Assembly (NCBI GenBank): GCA_900770185.1 | Contig: CAAGJM010000033.1 | Coordinates: 1-39,322, forward strand | Reading direction: 5' to 3' | DNA from: Clostridia bacterium | GTDB taxonomy: Bacteria; Bacillota; Clostridia; Christensenellales; Borkfalkiaceae | DNA length: 39,322 bases | Shown here: in pieces, positions 16,487 through 24,094 of the stretch | Position numbering within the stretch: the first letter of the stretch is position 1 | Layout of the letters: each line of letters begins with the position of its first letter | Translations under genes and position numbers: made by a program | Notes under the pieces: generated by a model | What the model saw: the letters and a program-made list of their open reading frames with translations, nothing else | Database searches by the model: none | Told to the model about the DNA's origin: nothing

Positions 16487-16496
16487 TCGCTCGTAC

Positions 16497-16592
16497 GCAA
16501 AAGGGGTGCCGATAGTTGCGCTAATAAACGCGGCTTGGCTGAGATTATACCCGTTGAACCTCACAAGGTAATGCTTGACTGGGAACATAGCG
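16497..16592 (+). ncRNA. TPP (thiamine pyrophosphate) riboswitch
   Basis: The conserved THI-box parts appear in order: GGGGTGCC (16503-16510), CTGAGA (16539-16544), ACCC then TGAACC (16549-16560), GGTAATGC (16567-16574) and GGGAA (16581-16585). The RNA binds thiamine pyrophosphate. A terminator follows at once and the regulated gene is a thiamine transporter, so binding should switch transcription off. Confidence 0.93.
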
Positions 16593-16600
16593 GTTTTTTT

Positions 16601-16634
16601 CGTGCGCCTTTTTAATTCAAGGCGCACGTTTTTT
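16601..16634 (+). terminator. Riboswitch expression-platform terminator
   Basis: CGTGCGCCTT (16601-16610) pairs with AAGGCGCACG (16619-16628), followed by six T. It ends ten bases before the thiT start codon, so it would end transcription before thiT when TPP is bound. Confidence 0.85.
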
Positions 16635-16643
16635 ATAAGGAAT

Positions 16644-17327
16644 ATGTTAAATTTACTCTCTTTTATCACCTTTAACGGTCAAAAACTGTTAAAAACCTTG
16701 TCAAACTTCCGCTTTACGCTGATTGTCGCGACCTTTTTGATTATTATAATTCTGCTTGTCGCTCTTCCGAAAATAAGCGGAAAATTTAAAACCAAAGAAC
16801 TCACTTTCGCCGCGTCAAGCGTTGCGCTTTCGTTTATTTTGTCGTTCATAAAAGTTAAAGTCGGCGCGAACGGCGGCAGCATTACTCTTTTAAGTTTAGC
16901 CCCCATTATACTCTATTCTTATAAATACGGCATGCTTAAAGGGCTTTTGGTCGGCATCGCCCACGGGTTGTTGCAGTTTATAGAGTCCCCGGAAATATAC
17001 ACCTATTTAACCTTCTTTTTAGACTACGTTTTCGCGTTTTCCGGCGTGTTTATCGCTTCCGCGTTTAAAAATTTATTGAAAAACGAAACGCTTGCCATCT
17101 CACTCGGGGCGTTATTAGTCTATTTAATAAGGCTTGTTTTCGCCACCGCTTCGGGTATGTTTTATTATGCAGATTTAGCTTTCGGCGCCGCGCTAGTTGC
17201 TTCTCTTTCGTACAACGCCGCGTACGTTGCGCCCGATATGATTTTGTGCCTTGTCTTTTTGGTAGCGTTCTCGTTCACGAGCGTTTTCAGGCGCATTTAC
17301 GGTAAAAATTCAATTATTTGCGAATAG
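16644..17327 (+). CDS. thiT: Energy-coupled thiamine transporter ThiT
   Basis: From ATG 16644, preceded by AAGGA at 4-5 bases, the protein is 227 aa with about six hydrophobic segments. ThiT is the substrate-binding membrane subunit of an ECF transporter and needs the shared EcfA/A'/T module encoded elsewhere. The C-terminal part with FATASGMFYYAD followed by SLSYNAAYVAPD matches the conserved thiamine-binding region. Upstream in-frame start codons lie inside the riboswitch terminator and are rejected. The TPP riboswitch confirms the substrate. An N-terminal hydrophobic extension of about 40 residues before the usual ThiT core is somewhat long. Confidence 0.9.
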   Translation: MLNLLSFITFNGQKLLKTLSNFRFTLIVATFLIIIILLVALPKISGKFKTKELTFAASSVALSFILSFIKVKVGANGGSITLLSLAPIILYSYKYGMLKGLLVGIAHGLLQFIESPEIYTYLTFFLDYVFAFSGVFIASAFKNLLKNETLAISLGALLVYLIRLVFATASGMFYYADLAFGAALVASLSYNAAYVAPDMILCLVFLVAFSFTSVFRRIYGKNSIICE

Positions 17328-17697
17328 CGGCAAACTTCGCTTGCTTTTTGCGAGCCGCCCGCGTTTAACACTGTTTTTCGTTTCCGCGAGATATTTCGCT
17401 CCGCTCAATATGACAAGCAATACCGCGGTAAAAAGACCTTATCTTCGTTTCCACGAGACCCTTAGCTTATCGCTCAGGACGACGGGTAATTATTTATATA
17501 ATTCATATTATAAACAGCGGCGGGAGCAAGCCCCCGCCCTACTTTAAATATTCAGTTTTAATAAATTCGGCGTAATAATAAACGAACAACTTAAAATCAT
17601 AATAACCCTTATGGACGATTATCAATCGCCCGCGTTTACCCCCGTTTTCGCTTCCGCGAGATATGACAGGGTCAAAACCCAATTTAATCACAACAGT
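17328..17697. repeat. Gene-free stretch of mosaic dispersed repeats
   Basis: Between thiT and the LRR gene lie direct copies of the units also found near 20285-20640. About 17330-17378 is nearly identical to 20526-20580 (the words TTCGCTTGCTTTTTGCGAGC and CGCGTTTAACACTGTTTTTC). Copies of the GAGATATTTCGCT / GAGACCCTT..CGCTCAG unit lie at 17378-17414 and 17443-17480, and a truncated one at 17648-17668. A GGGAGCAAGCCCCCGCCCTAC unit is at 17522-17541. No gene is supported. Confidence 0.7.
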
Positions 17698-17737
17698 AAA
17701 ACTCTGCTTGCAAAAATATCCGCAAACAGAGTTTTTT
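17698..17737. terminator. Bidirectional terminator between thiT and the LRR gene
   Basis: AAAACTCTGCTTGC (17698-17711) pairs with GCAAACAGAGTTTT (17722-17735), one mismatch. The plus strand then has six T; the minus strand has four. It serves two convergent genes. Confidence 0.8.
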
Positions 17738-17744
17738 ATACCGA

Positions 17745-19964
17745 CTAAATCGTTATAGTCCCGTCGGAACATATTATGGTAGTAATGTTCAAATTAAATA
17801 ATGCCCATATACTCCAATCTAAGCCTTTATTGCTCCATTGCTCTATTGTCCCGATATAAATAATCGTGTTAATCGAACTGCAACCATAAAATGTGTCATT
17901 TCGAATTTCGGGTCCGCTATCGCCGATTGTTATGCTTGTAAGCGAATTGCAGCCATCGAACGCATTACCGCCTATACTTGCCACCCCACGTGAAATATCT
18001 ACGTTCGTAAGTGAAGTACAATTACTGAACGCATCCCTTTCTATGCTGATTGCGCCATTGCCGAACGAAACGTTAGTGAGCGATGTACAATTATAGAATG
18101 CGCCGCCTCTTATCGTCGTTTCACAGTTACCAAATGTCACCTCCGTAAGCGATTTGCAACTATTGAGCGCATTTCCCGCAATTATTTTACAGTCATCGTT
18201 CACAACCAGGCTATCAATTTCACCTGATTTTGCTTTTATCAAAACATGATAAGGGTTTTCATCGTTACCCAGATACAAGCCGTTATTATATTCGTTGTAC
18301 TCAAGCGAAGGACAGCCTTCAAAAGCAAGCGCGGTTATACTCGTCACACTACTTGGAATAGTGATATTTTTTAACGACGCACAATCTAGAAACGCTCCAT
18401 ACTGTATCTCAGTCACCCCGTATGAGAGAATTACGTCTGTTAAGGAAGAACAATTAGAAAATAAATTTTGACACACCAATTCCACTCCGCCCGGAACAGT
18501 TATGCTTACAAGAGAAGTGCAATCACCGAACGCACAATAACCTATGCTCGTCACGCTGTCGGGGATAGTTACGCTCGTGAGCGAATTACAACCCCCGAAC
18601 GCCAAACCATCTATGGTTGTCACACTGTCGGGAATCGTTACATTCGTAAGCGATTTGCAATCTGCGAACGCACAATAACCTATGTCCGTCACACTGTCGG
18701 GAATCGTTACATTGCCTATTATTGCTTTTGGAACAGATACAATTTCGGTTTTGTTCTTATTGTAAAGTATTCCGTCGACGCTTGTATAGTTCGGATTATT
18801 CTCATTGACATCTATTTTCTCAAGCGATGTGCAACCCCAAAATGCGTCGCCCAATACGTCGGTAACTCTACTCGGTATGTTTATGCTCGTCAATAAACAA
18901 CACTTATCAAACGCACGCTCACCTATATCAATTACACCGACCGGAATAGTTATATCCGTGAGTGAAGAACATCCGCTAAAGGTGTAACTTTCTATACTTG
19001 TCAAGCCGTCGGGGAGAATTATACTTGTAAGAGTGCTACAGCGTTCAAACGCGCCACATCCTATACTCGTCACGCTATCGGGAATAGTCGCTTTTGCAAG
19101 CGACGCGCAGCCGTCGAATGCAAAATTACCTATACTCGTCACGCCGTCAGAAATAAAAACGTCTGTTATATTTACTGCTTTTCGAAACGCTTCTCTTGCA
19201 ATTTCGGTCACCGGTTTACCATTGTATTCACTCGGAATTATAAGGATATCCCCATTAAAGGTACCCATTCCGGCACATACGTAAGATACACCGCCATCTG
19301 AAATTTTAAATTCAAGCCCATCGGATTTGCATACATAGTCGCAATTAGTACATATGTAAGACTCATTATAAGCATGCGGCAATTTATCGCCATACTCAAA
19401 CGTTTTATCTCCTATTAACCCACAAGAGCAACTGTAGTAGTAAATTGCTTTTACTTCGCAAGTCGCCGCCGATTTTAAATATTTCTCTTCCGCGACTTGT
19501 CGGTCGTAGGTATGCGGCAATTTTTCGCCGTATTCAAAAGTTTCGGTTCCCCTTTTTCCACACTCGCAACTATAATAATAGATTGCTTTTTGCGTACAAG
19601 TCGCCGATTTTTTGATATACTTAGAAGCCGTGTTTTGTTTATCGAACGTATGGATATGTTCAGGCGTTTTATCTCCGCCTTGCTCGCCGCCTGAATTTCC
19701 GCCTTGCTCGCCGCCTGAATTTCCGCCTTGCTCGCCACTTGAACTTCCGCCTTGCTCGCCACTTAAACTTCCGCCTTGCTCGCCGCCTGAACTTCCGCCT
19801 TGTGAGCCGCCTTGCGAATCGTCTTTATCGTTCGACTTATCGCCGTCGGTTATATTAGTTCCGCCGTTATCCCCGCTACCGGAACCGAAGTCGCATGCGG
19901 TTAAAGATATTATCGCAGTAAACGCTGCGATAACGGATAAAATTAACACAAAAAGTTTTTTCAT
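17745..19964 (-). CDS. BspA-type leucine-rich repeat surface lipoprotein
   Basis: The 739-aa protein begins at ATG 19964 (GGAGA ribosome-binding site) with a lipoprotein signal: KK, a hydrophobic core and the lipobox LTAC with Cys24. A Gly/Ser/Glu/Gln linker of 8-residue repeats follows (about 52-97), then two Cys-containing modules of about 45 aa (YYYSCECGK.. and YYYSCSCGL..) and a short CTNCDYVC piece. The rest is a long array of 23-aa LRR_5 (BspA, Treponema-type) repeats with the pattern ITIPDSVTSIG..AF..C.SL. Such proteins are anchored outside the cell and often bind host or partner-cell surfaces; the ligand here is unknown. There is no LPXTG or dockerin. It is monocistronic, with a structured leader and a promoter at 20163-20191. 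Confidence 0.88.
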   Translation of the reverse strand: MKKLFVLILSVIAAFTAIISLTACDFGSGSGDNGGTNITDGDKSNDKDDSQGGSQGGSSGGEQGGSLSGEQGGSSSGEQGGNSGGEQGGNSGGEQGGDKTPEHIHTFDKQNTASKYIKKSATCTQKAIYYYSCECGKRGTETFEYGEKLPHTYDRQVAEEKYLKSAATCEVKAIYYYSCSCGLIGDKTFEYGDKLPHAYNESYICTNCDYVCKSDGLEFKISDGGVSYVCAGMGTFNGDILIIPSEYNGKPVTEIAREAFRKAVNITDVFISDGVTSIGNFAFDGCASLAKATIPDSVTSIGCGAFERCSTLTSIILPDGLTSIESYTFSGCSSLTDITIPVGVIDIGERAFDKCCLLTSINIPSRVTDVLGDAFWGCTSLEKIDVNENNPNYTSVDGILYNKNKTEIVSVPKAIIGNVTIPDSVTDIGYCAFADCKSLTNVTIPDSVTTIDGLAFGGCNSLTSVTIPDSVTSIGYCAFGDCTSLVSITVPGGVELVCQNLFSNCSSLTDVILSYGVTEIQYGAFLDCASLKNITIPSSVTSITALAFEGCPSLEYNEYNNGLYLGNDENPYHVLIKAKSGEIDSLVVNDDCKIIAGNALNSCKSLTEVTFGNCETTIRGGAFYNCTSLTNVSFGNGAISIERDAFSNCTSLTNVDISRGVASIGGNAFDGCNSLTSITIGDSGPEIRNDTFYGCSSINTIIYIGTIEQWSNKGLDWSIWALFNLNITTIICSDGTITI
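19675..19811. repeat. 24-bp coding tandem repeat in the lipoprotein linker
   Basis: Five full units of 24 bp start at 19675, 19699, 19723, 19747 and 19771, with a partial sixth at 19795. Each codes for eight residues of the type GEQGGxSG/SS. Units 1 and 2 are identical, which suggests copy-number change by slippage. Confidence 0.88.
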
Positions 19965-20043
19965 AAAAACTCTCCTATGGCGCAAAAAAGTGCGCCGCTT
20001 CTTACAAAACGGCACACCCGTAAAAACACACCGTTTCGCTTGC

Positions 20044-20157
20044 TGCGACACAATTATTACTATATATCTCTTGAAAAGATTTACCGTAACACGAAAAGCA
20101 GTATGCTTCTACCAAAGCACACTTTCAAGAGAAAACATAGCATTCAATTGTGTCGCA
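20044..20157 (-). ncRNA. Structured 5' leader of the LRR lipoprotein mRNA (element E3)
   Basis: TGCGACACAATT (20044-20055) and AATTGTGTCGCA (20146-20157) are a perfect 12-bp inverted repeat. Inside, CTCTTGAAA (20068-20076) pairs with TTTCAAGAG (20123-20131). The centre offers two competing hairpins: a 9-bp stem of 20100-20108 with 20115-20123, or a 5-bp AAGCA/TGCTT stem (20096-20100 with 20104-20108). The promoter at 20163-20191 places the transcript start at about the outer edge of the palindrome. Nearer the gene, GGCGCA/TGCGCC forms another hairpin just before the ribosome-binding site. This is laid out like a cis-regulatory RNA, but no known riboswitch class was recognised. Confidence 0.5.
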
Positions 20158-20162
20158 ACTTC

Positions 20163-20191
20163 ATTTTAGCGTTATTATCCGTTTTTCGCAA
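20163..20191 (-). promoter_or_regulatory. Promoter of the LRR lipoprotein gene
   Basis: On the minus strand TTGCGA (20191-20186) and TAAAAT (20168-20163) are 17 bases apart; start near 20156. A shifted alternative, TTGAAA with TAATAA, also has 17-base spacing. The leader would be about 190 nt. Confidence 0.6.
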
Positions 20192-20284
20192 GCGTTTCAA
20201 ATCGTGTATTTTTAGTGAAAAGTAAAATAGACGATATTTAAAACTATCACGAGCCTTGTTTTGCAAAAAAAATTGACTTTTTTA

Positions 20285-20640
20285 TGTAAAAAAACGGCGT
20301 GAGCAAGCCCCCGCCCTACGTTAGGTTTGCGGGCTTTGATAAACTCCGCCCGCGTTTAACACTGTTTTTCGTTTCCACGAGACCCTTCGCTTATCGCTCA
20401 ATATGACAAACAATACCGCGGTAAAAAAACCTTATCTTCGTTTCAGCGAGATATTTCGCTTATCGCTCAGTGTGACAAACTTTATTACGCCGTCATTCTG
20501 AACGTAGTGAAGAATCCCCGCGGAAGCGGCAAACTTCGCTTGCTTTTTGCGAGCCGCCCGCGTTTAACACTGTTTTTCGTTTCCACGAGACCCTTCGCTT
20601 ATCGCTCAGGGTGACAGAAAATACTGCGGTAAAAAACTCA
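20285..20640. repeat. Cluster of dispersed repeats
   Basis: The region holds a GTGAGCAAGCCCCCGCCCTAC unit (20301-20321), two copies of the GAGACCCTTCGCTTATCGCTCA unit (20379-20400 and 20587-20608), one GAGATATTTCGCT unit (20447-20459), an inverted GTCATTCTGAACGTAGTGAAG unit (about 20492-20512) and the long unit shared with 17330-17378. Copies are spaced by the phrase AATACCGCGGTAAAAA also found near 17419. No gene is supported. Confidence 0.7.
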
Positions 20641-20641
20641 T

Positions 20642-20675
20642 AAAAAAATTCCCGACCGCTTGGGTCGGGAATTTT
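20642..20675 (-). terminator. Intrinsic terminator of rplS
   Basis: AAAAAATTCCCGACC pairs with GGGTCGGGAATTTTTT around a GCTT loop, directly abutting the rplS stop codon on the minus strand. Confidence 0.9.
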
Positions 20676-21020
20676 TTACTTAATAACTTCTTTAATTTTT
20701 GCGGCTTTACCGGTTAAGTTTCTTAAGTAGTAAAGTTTAGCTCTTCTTACTTTACCTTTCTTAACCACTTGAATGCCTGCGATTTTGGGCGAATGTAAGG
20801 GGAAAGTTCTTTCAACGCCTACGCCGAAGCTTATACGCCTTACGGTGAAAGTTTCGCTGATGCCGCCGCCGCGTTTAGCGATTACGACGCCTTCGTACGC
20901 CTGAATTCTTTCTCTCGTTCCTTCAACGACCTTAACGGACACTTTAACCGTATCGCCAACGTCGAACGCAGGAACTTCGCTTTTTAAGTTTTCCTGATTG
21001 ATTTGTTCAATTATCGTCAT
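20676..21020 (-). CDS. rplS: 50S ribosomal protein L19
   Basis: The 114-aa protein has the L19 pattern: N-terminal IIEQINQENLKSEVPAF, GDTVKV, the central EGVVIAKRGGGISETFTVR and a C terminus with KKGKVRRAKLYYLR. L19 lies at the 30S-50S interface. An AAAGGAG site lies 8 bases before the ATG. In many bacteria rplS follows trmD directly; here four genes (rbgA, rnhB, yraN and the THUMP methyltransferase) stand between, and rplS has its own promoter and terminator. Confidence 0.97.
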   Translation of the reverse strand: MTIIEQINQENLKSEVPAFDVGDTVKVSVKVVEGTRERIQAYEGVVIAKRGGGISETFTVRRISFGVGVERTFPLHSPKIAGIQVVKKGKVRRAKLYYLRNLTGKAAKIKEVIK

Positions 21021-21040
21021 GACTTAATCTCCTTTATACG

Positions 21041-21111
21041 CGGTGTTCGTTAAGTTTAAGAGGACCACCCGAAGTCTTTAACATTTTATCATATTAAAAA
21101 TATTATGGCAA
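21041..21111 (-). promoter_or_regulatory. rplS promoter and short leader
   Basis: On the minus strand TTGCCA (21111-21106) and TAAAAT (21088-21083, preceded by TG) are 17 bases apart; start near 21076. The leader of about 55 nt contains CGGGTGGTCC and AACGAACACCG, which could close a stem. Rfam knows an L19 leader family in Firmicutes; identity with it is only a guess here. Confidence 0.6.
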
Positions 21112-21137
21112 GCGTTTTTAAGGCGATTTTACTCTTT

Positions 21138-22259
21138 TTATACGGGTTTTGTGCCGAAAACGGAATAAAACGCGCACTCTAACTTACCGTTATAAATTTT
21201 GCGCTTTTTTTGCGCCTTTTTTTTGATTAGCCGCTCGAAGTCGCTAACGTTAGTCAACGCGTAAAGCGAATAGTCCTCGAATTTTTGAGAATAAATTTTG
21301 CCGAAGTCGCGATACAGCGTTTCGATTTCGGCGCGGCTAAGCAGCCTTTCGCCGTAAGGCGGGTTGGTTATTATTACGCCTAAGTCGCCCGTCCGCTCCG
21401 CTTCGCGCATATCGCGGCAAACAAAGTTAATATGGTCTGAAACGCCCGCCTTTTGCGCGCTTTTTTTGGCAACGGATATTTGCACGGGGTCGATATCATA
21501 GCCCGTGATATTCAATTTTTTGTCTTTTAAAATATTTGCTTCCGCTTGCTTTTTAAGTTCAAAAAAACCACTGTTATCGAATTTTTTGAAGTGCAAAAAG
21601 TCAAAATCGCGATTTAGCCCGGGCGGAATTTTAAGCGCGCGCTGAGCTGCCTCTATCAAAAAAGTTCCGCTGCCGCAAAAAGGGTCTATAAGCGGTTTTT
21701 CATCTTTATAAACGGTTAAATTTATAAGCGCGGCGGCAACGTTTTCTTTTATAGGCGCGCTTGAAGTGATAGGGCGATACCCGCGCTTATGAAGCCCGTC
21801 GCCCGACGTGTCGAGTAAAACCGTAGCGTAATCGCGGTGGATGGATAAGTGAATTTTATACCGCTCTCCGCTTTCGGTCAAGTTTTTTTTGTAGTAAATA
21901 GAAAGCCTTGTGTAAATCGCCTTTTTTGCGACCGAACAGGTTGCCGATAAAGCCGTAAGTTTACTTTCGACGAGCGCGGCGGTTATAAAAAGCTTGCCGT
22001 CCGCGTCGATATAATTTTCAAAATCTATGCCGTTTAACCCGTCGAACAAATCGTCGAACGACGAGCATTTAAAGCCGCCTAAATTAAAATAAACCCTGCT
22101 TGCGGTACGCAAAAAAAGGTTGCATTTCTGCACTTCTTCTATGCCGCCCGTAAAGGTAGCCGCGCCGCTATAAAAGGGCGCGTCGACGCCGAGCAAGGAA
22201 TATATTTCTTTTTTGGTTATGCCCTCTAACCCCGAGGGGCACGTTACGGTTATTTTCAT
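21138..22259 (-). CDS. ypsC: THUMP-domain class I SAM-dependent RNA methyltransferase
   Basis: The 373-aa protein begins with a THUMP-type RNA-binding region (about 1-150) and continues as a Rossmann methyltransferase with DPFCGSGTFLIEAA (SAM site) and the catalytic NPPYGERL, as in the RlmL/YcbY N-terminal half and B. subtilis YpsC. It is expected to methylate N2 of a guanine in 23S rRNA; the exact base is inferred from the family. It lies 50 bases after yraN. No ribosome-binding site is clear, and a small AAAACGC/GCGTTTT hairpin lies in the gap (about 22281-22297). Confidence 0.88.
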   Translation of the reverse strand: MKITVTCPSGLEGITKKEIYSLLGVDAPFYSGAATFTGGIEEVQKCNLFLRTASRVYFNLGGFKCSSFDDLFDGLNGIDFENYIDADGKLFITAALVESKLTALSATCSVAKKAIYTRLSIYYKKNLTESGERYKIHLSIHRDYATVLLDTSGDGLHKRGYRPITSSAPIKENVAAALINLTVYKDEKPLIDPFCGSGTFLIEAAQRALKIPPGLNRDFDFLHFKKFDNSGFFELKKQAEANILKDKKLNITGYDIDPVQISVAKKSAQKAGVSDHINFVCRDMREAERTGDLGVIITNPPYGERLLSRAEIETLYRDFGKIYSQKFEDYSLYALTNVSDFERLIKKKAQKKRKIYNGKLECAFYSVFGTKPV

Positions 22260-22309
22260 TTTCAGTCACTATATTAACTCGAAAACGCTTTGCGTTTTAT
22301 GGAAAAATT

Positions 22310-22669
22310 TTAAAACGCGTCGAATATAAAATTGACGTTCCCTTGTAAACATTCCGCCACGACGAAGCGAACGTTCACCCCGTCAAGCTTATTGGTAATT
22401 ATATAATATTCCGCAATTTTGCGGTACTTTTCTTGCTTTTTATAATCGACGGCTTCGGCGGGCGTACCGAATTTAAGCGACGAACGGGTCTTTACTTCGA
22501 CAAAAAAAATCTCCCCGTCTTTTTGGGCAATTACGTCCGCTTCGCCGTACGGCGTGACGTAGTTGCGCGCGACGATTTTAAAGCCTTGCTTTTTGAGAGT
22601 TTTAGCGGCTTTTACTTCTCCGCTTGCCCCAAAAAGTTTTTTATAAAGGTTCTTCGGTGAATCGGGCAT
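22310..22669 (-). CDS. yraN: YraN family (UPF0102) nuclease-like protein
   Basis: The 119-aa protein has GEVKAAKTLKKQGFKIVARN, then YGEADVIA and FFVEVKTR, giving the nuclease-fold residues E43, D45, E58 and K60 of the restriction-endonuclease-like fold. Its role in the cell is not settled; a link with Holliday-junction or genome maintenance is often proposed. The start at 22669 has GGAGA 7 bases upstream and lies inside the rnhB gene, overlapping it by 58 bases; rnhB-yraN adjacency is common. Confidence 0.9.
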   Translation of the reverse strand: MPDSPKNLYKKLFGASGEVKAAKTLKKQGFKIVARNYVTPYGEADVIAQKDGEIFFVEVKTRSSLKFGTPAEAVDYKKQEKYRKIAEYYIITNKLDGVNVRFVVAECLQGNVNFIFDAF

Positions 22670-23238
22670 GCGCCAATCTCCTTTAATTTTTCGATATGTT
22701 CTTTCGTGCCGTAGCCCATATTGCGCTCGAAGCCGTAGCCGCGATAAAGCTCGCCGTAACGCTCCATAAGCCTGTCGCGGTAGACTTTCGCGACTATCGA
22801 CGCCGCGCCGATCGAATAACTTTTCGCGTCGCCTTTAATAATAGGCAAGCATTTTACGCCGACGTCGAGCTTAACCGCGTCAACTAAAACGACGTCGGGC
22901 TTAACGGATAACGCTTCAATCGAATTTTTCATGCAAAGTTTCGTCGCGTTCAGAATATTTATTTCGTCGATGACCGTTTCGGAAACTTCTTTAACGCTTA
23001 CCGATATTGCCTTGCTTAAAATTTCGTCATACAATTTTTCGCGCTTTTTTTTGGAAAGCTTTTTACTGTCGTCAACCCCCGCGACGATGTCGTCGAGCGG
23101 CATAATGACAGCCGCCGTCACCACGGGCCCCGCAAGCGGACCTCTGCCCACTTCGTCAACGCCCGCAATATATTTTGCGCCTCTTAACAACTCTGTATTT
23201 TCATAGTATAACTTATCTTGAAATTCTTCGGTTTTCAT
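22612..23238 (-). CDS. rnhB: Ribonuclease HII
   Basis: The 208-aa protein has the RNase HII signature YIAGVDEVGRGPLAGPVV with D28 and E29, a further aspartate in VVLVDAV, and GDAKSYSIGAASIVAKVYRDRLM. It cuts RNA in RNA-DNA hybrids, including single ribonucleotides in DNA. The start codon lies one base after the rbgA stop, so translation is probably coupled. The 3' end overlaps yraN. Confidence 0.95.
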   Translation of the reverse strand: MKTEEFQDKLYYENTELLRGAKYIAGVDEVGRGPLAGPVVTAAVIMPLDDIVAGVDDSKKLSKKKREKLYDEILSKAISVSVKEVSETVIDEINILNATKLCMKNSIEALSVKPDVVLVDAVKLDVGVKCLPIIKGDAKSYSIGAASIVAKVYRDRLMERYGELYRGYGFERNMGYGTKEHIEKLKEIGACPIHRRTFIKNFLGQAEK

Positions 23239-23239
23239 A

Positions 23240-24070
23240 TTATTTAAAATAAATTTTGCCGATTTTGCCTTTGCGCAAATCGTTTATAAACATATTTGCG
23301 GCTTTAAGATTATCCGGCTCTCCGCCCTTTTTAAGCGCGCCTTTTTTAGCGGCTATACCGCCCAAAATCTCGTGCGGCTCTTTTCCGTTCGTATCGACGC
23401 CGTAAACGCTTTCAAGCCGCCCCTCATAGCTTTCGCATAGATATTTTATAAGTTCGGTGCTTAATTCTTCAAAGTCCAAAATATCGTCGTTTAAACTGCC
23501 TAAAAACGCCAGAAACAACGCGTAACGCTGGTTTTCGAAACTCGGCGGGGTGGTGCCGGGCGTATCCAAAAGTTCCAAGTCTTTGACTTTAAGCCACTGC
23601 TTATCGCGCGTGACGCCTGCTTTGTCGCCCGTTTTTGCGCCTTTTTTGCCGATGAGCGCGTTGATTACGGTAGACTTGCCGGTGTTAGGAAGCCCCGCGA
23701 CCATAACCCTTAGCGGGCGTTTAACGCCCTTTAAGGCGTATCTATCCTTAACTTGCGACAAAACGACGCCTATTTTATCGTATATAAGTTTTGCCGATTT
23801 TGCGCTTGTCCCCTCGACGGGGATAGCGATTTTACCCTGCCTTTTAAACTCTTCAACCGCCGATAAAACGTCTTTTTGCTCGACCAAATCGGACTTGTTT
23901 AAAAGATAAAGCACGGGTTTGTTTTTAAAAACCGAAAAAATTTTAGGATTTAAGCACGCAAAAGGCGCGCGCGCGTCCAACACGAAAATAACGCCGTCGC
24001 AAAGTTTAACTTCTTGCTCTATCATTCTGGAAGCACGCGTCATGTGCCCCGGATACCACTGTAAAAACAT
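23240..24070 (-). CDS. rbgA: Ribosome biogenesis GTPase RbgA (YlqF)
   Basis: The 276-aa protein starts MFLQWYPGHMTRASRMI, typical of RbgA, and has circularly permuted GTPase motifs: NKSD (58-61) comes first, then the P-loop GLPNTGKST (about 130-138), then DTPGTTPP. RbgA is needed for late assembly of the 50S subunit. A weak AAAAGG site precedes the ATG. It is placed between trmD and rnhB as in B. subtilis. Confidence 0.95.
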   Translation of the reverse strand: MFLQWYPGHMTRASRMIEQEVKLCDGVIFVLDARAPFACLNPKIFSVFKNKPVLYLLNKSDLVEQKDVLSAVEEFKRQGKIAIPVEGTSAKSAKLIYDKIGVVLSQVKDRYALKGVKRPLRVMVAGLPNTGKSTVINALIGKKGAKTGDKAGVTRDKQWLKVKDLELLDTPGTTPPSFENQRYALFLAFLGSLNDDILDFEELSTELIKYLCESYEGRLESVYGVDTNGKEPHEILGGIAAKKGALKKGGEPDNLKAANMFINDLRKGKIGKIYFK

Positions 24071-24094
24071 AAATAGCCTTTTACGCCTTAAAAA

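Noticed and set aside
16436..16669. Minus-strand 77-codon frame across the thiT leader
   Set aside because: It is antisense to a well-formed TPP riboswitch and terminator.
17341..17547. Plus-strand 68-codon frame after thiT
   Set aside because: It reads through the same dispersed repeats and contains the repeat-derived phrase RYFAPLNMT.
19965..20051. GTG start extending the LRR protein by 29 residues
   Set aside because: The GTG lies in the palindrome arm without a ribosome-binding site, and the extension would precede a normal lipoprotein signal peptide; ATG 19964 has GGAGA.
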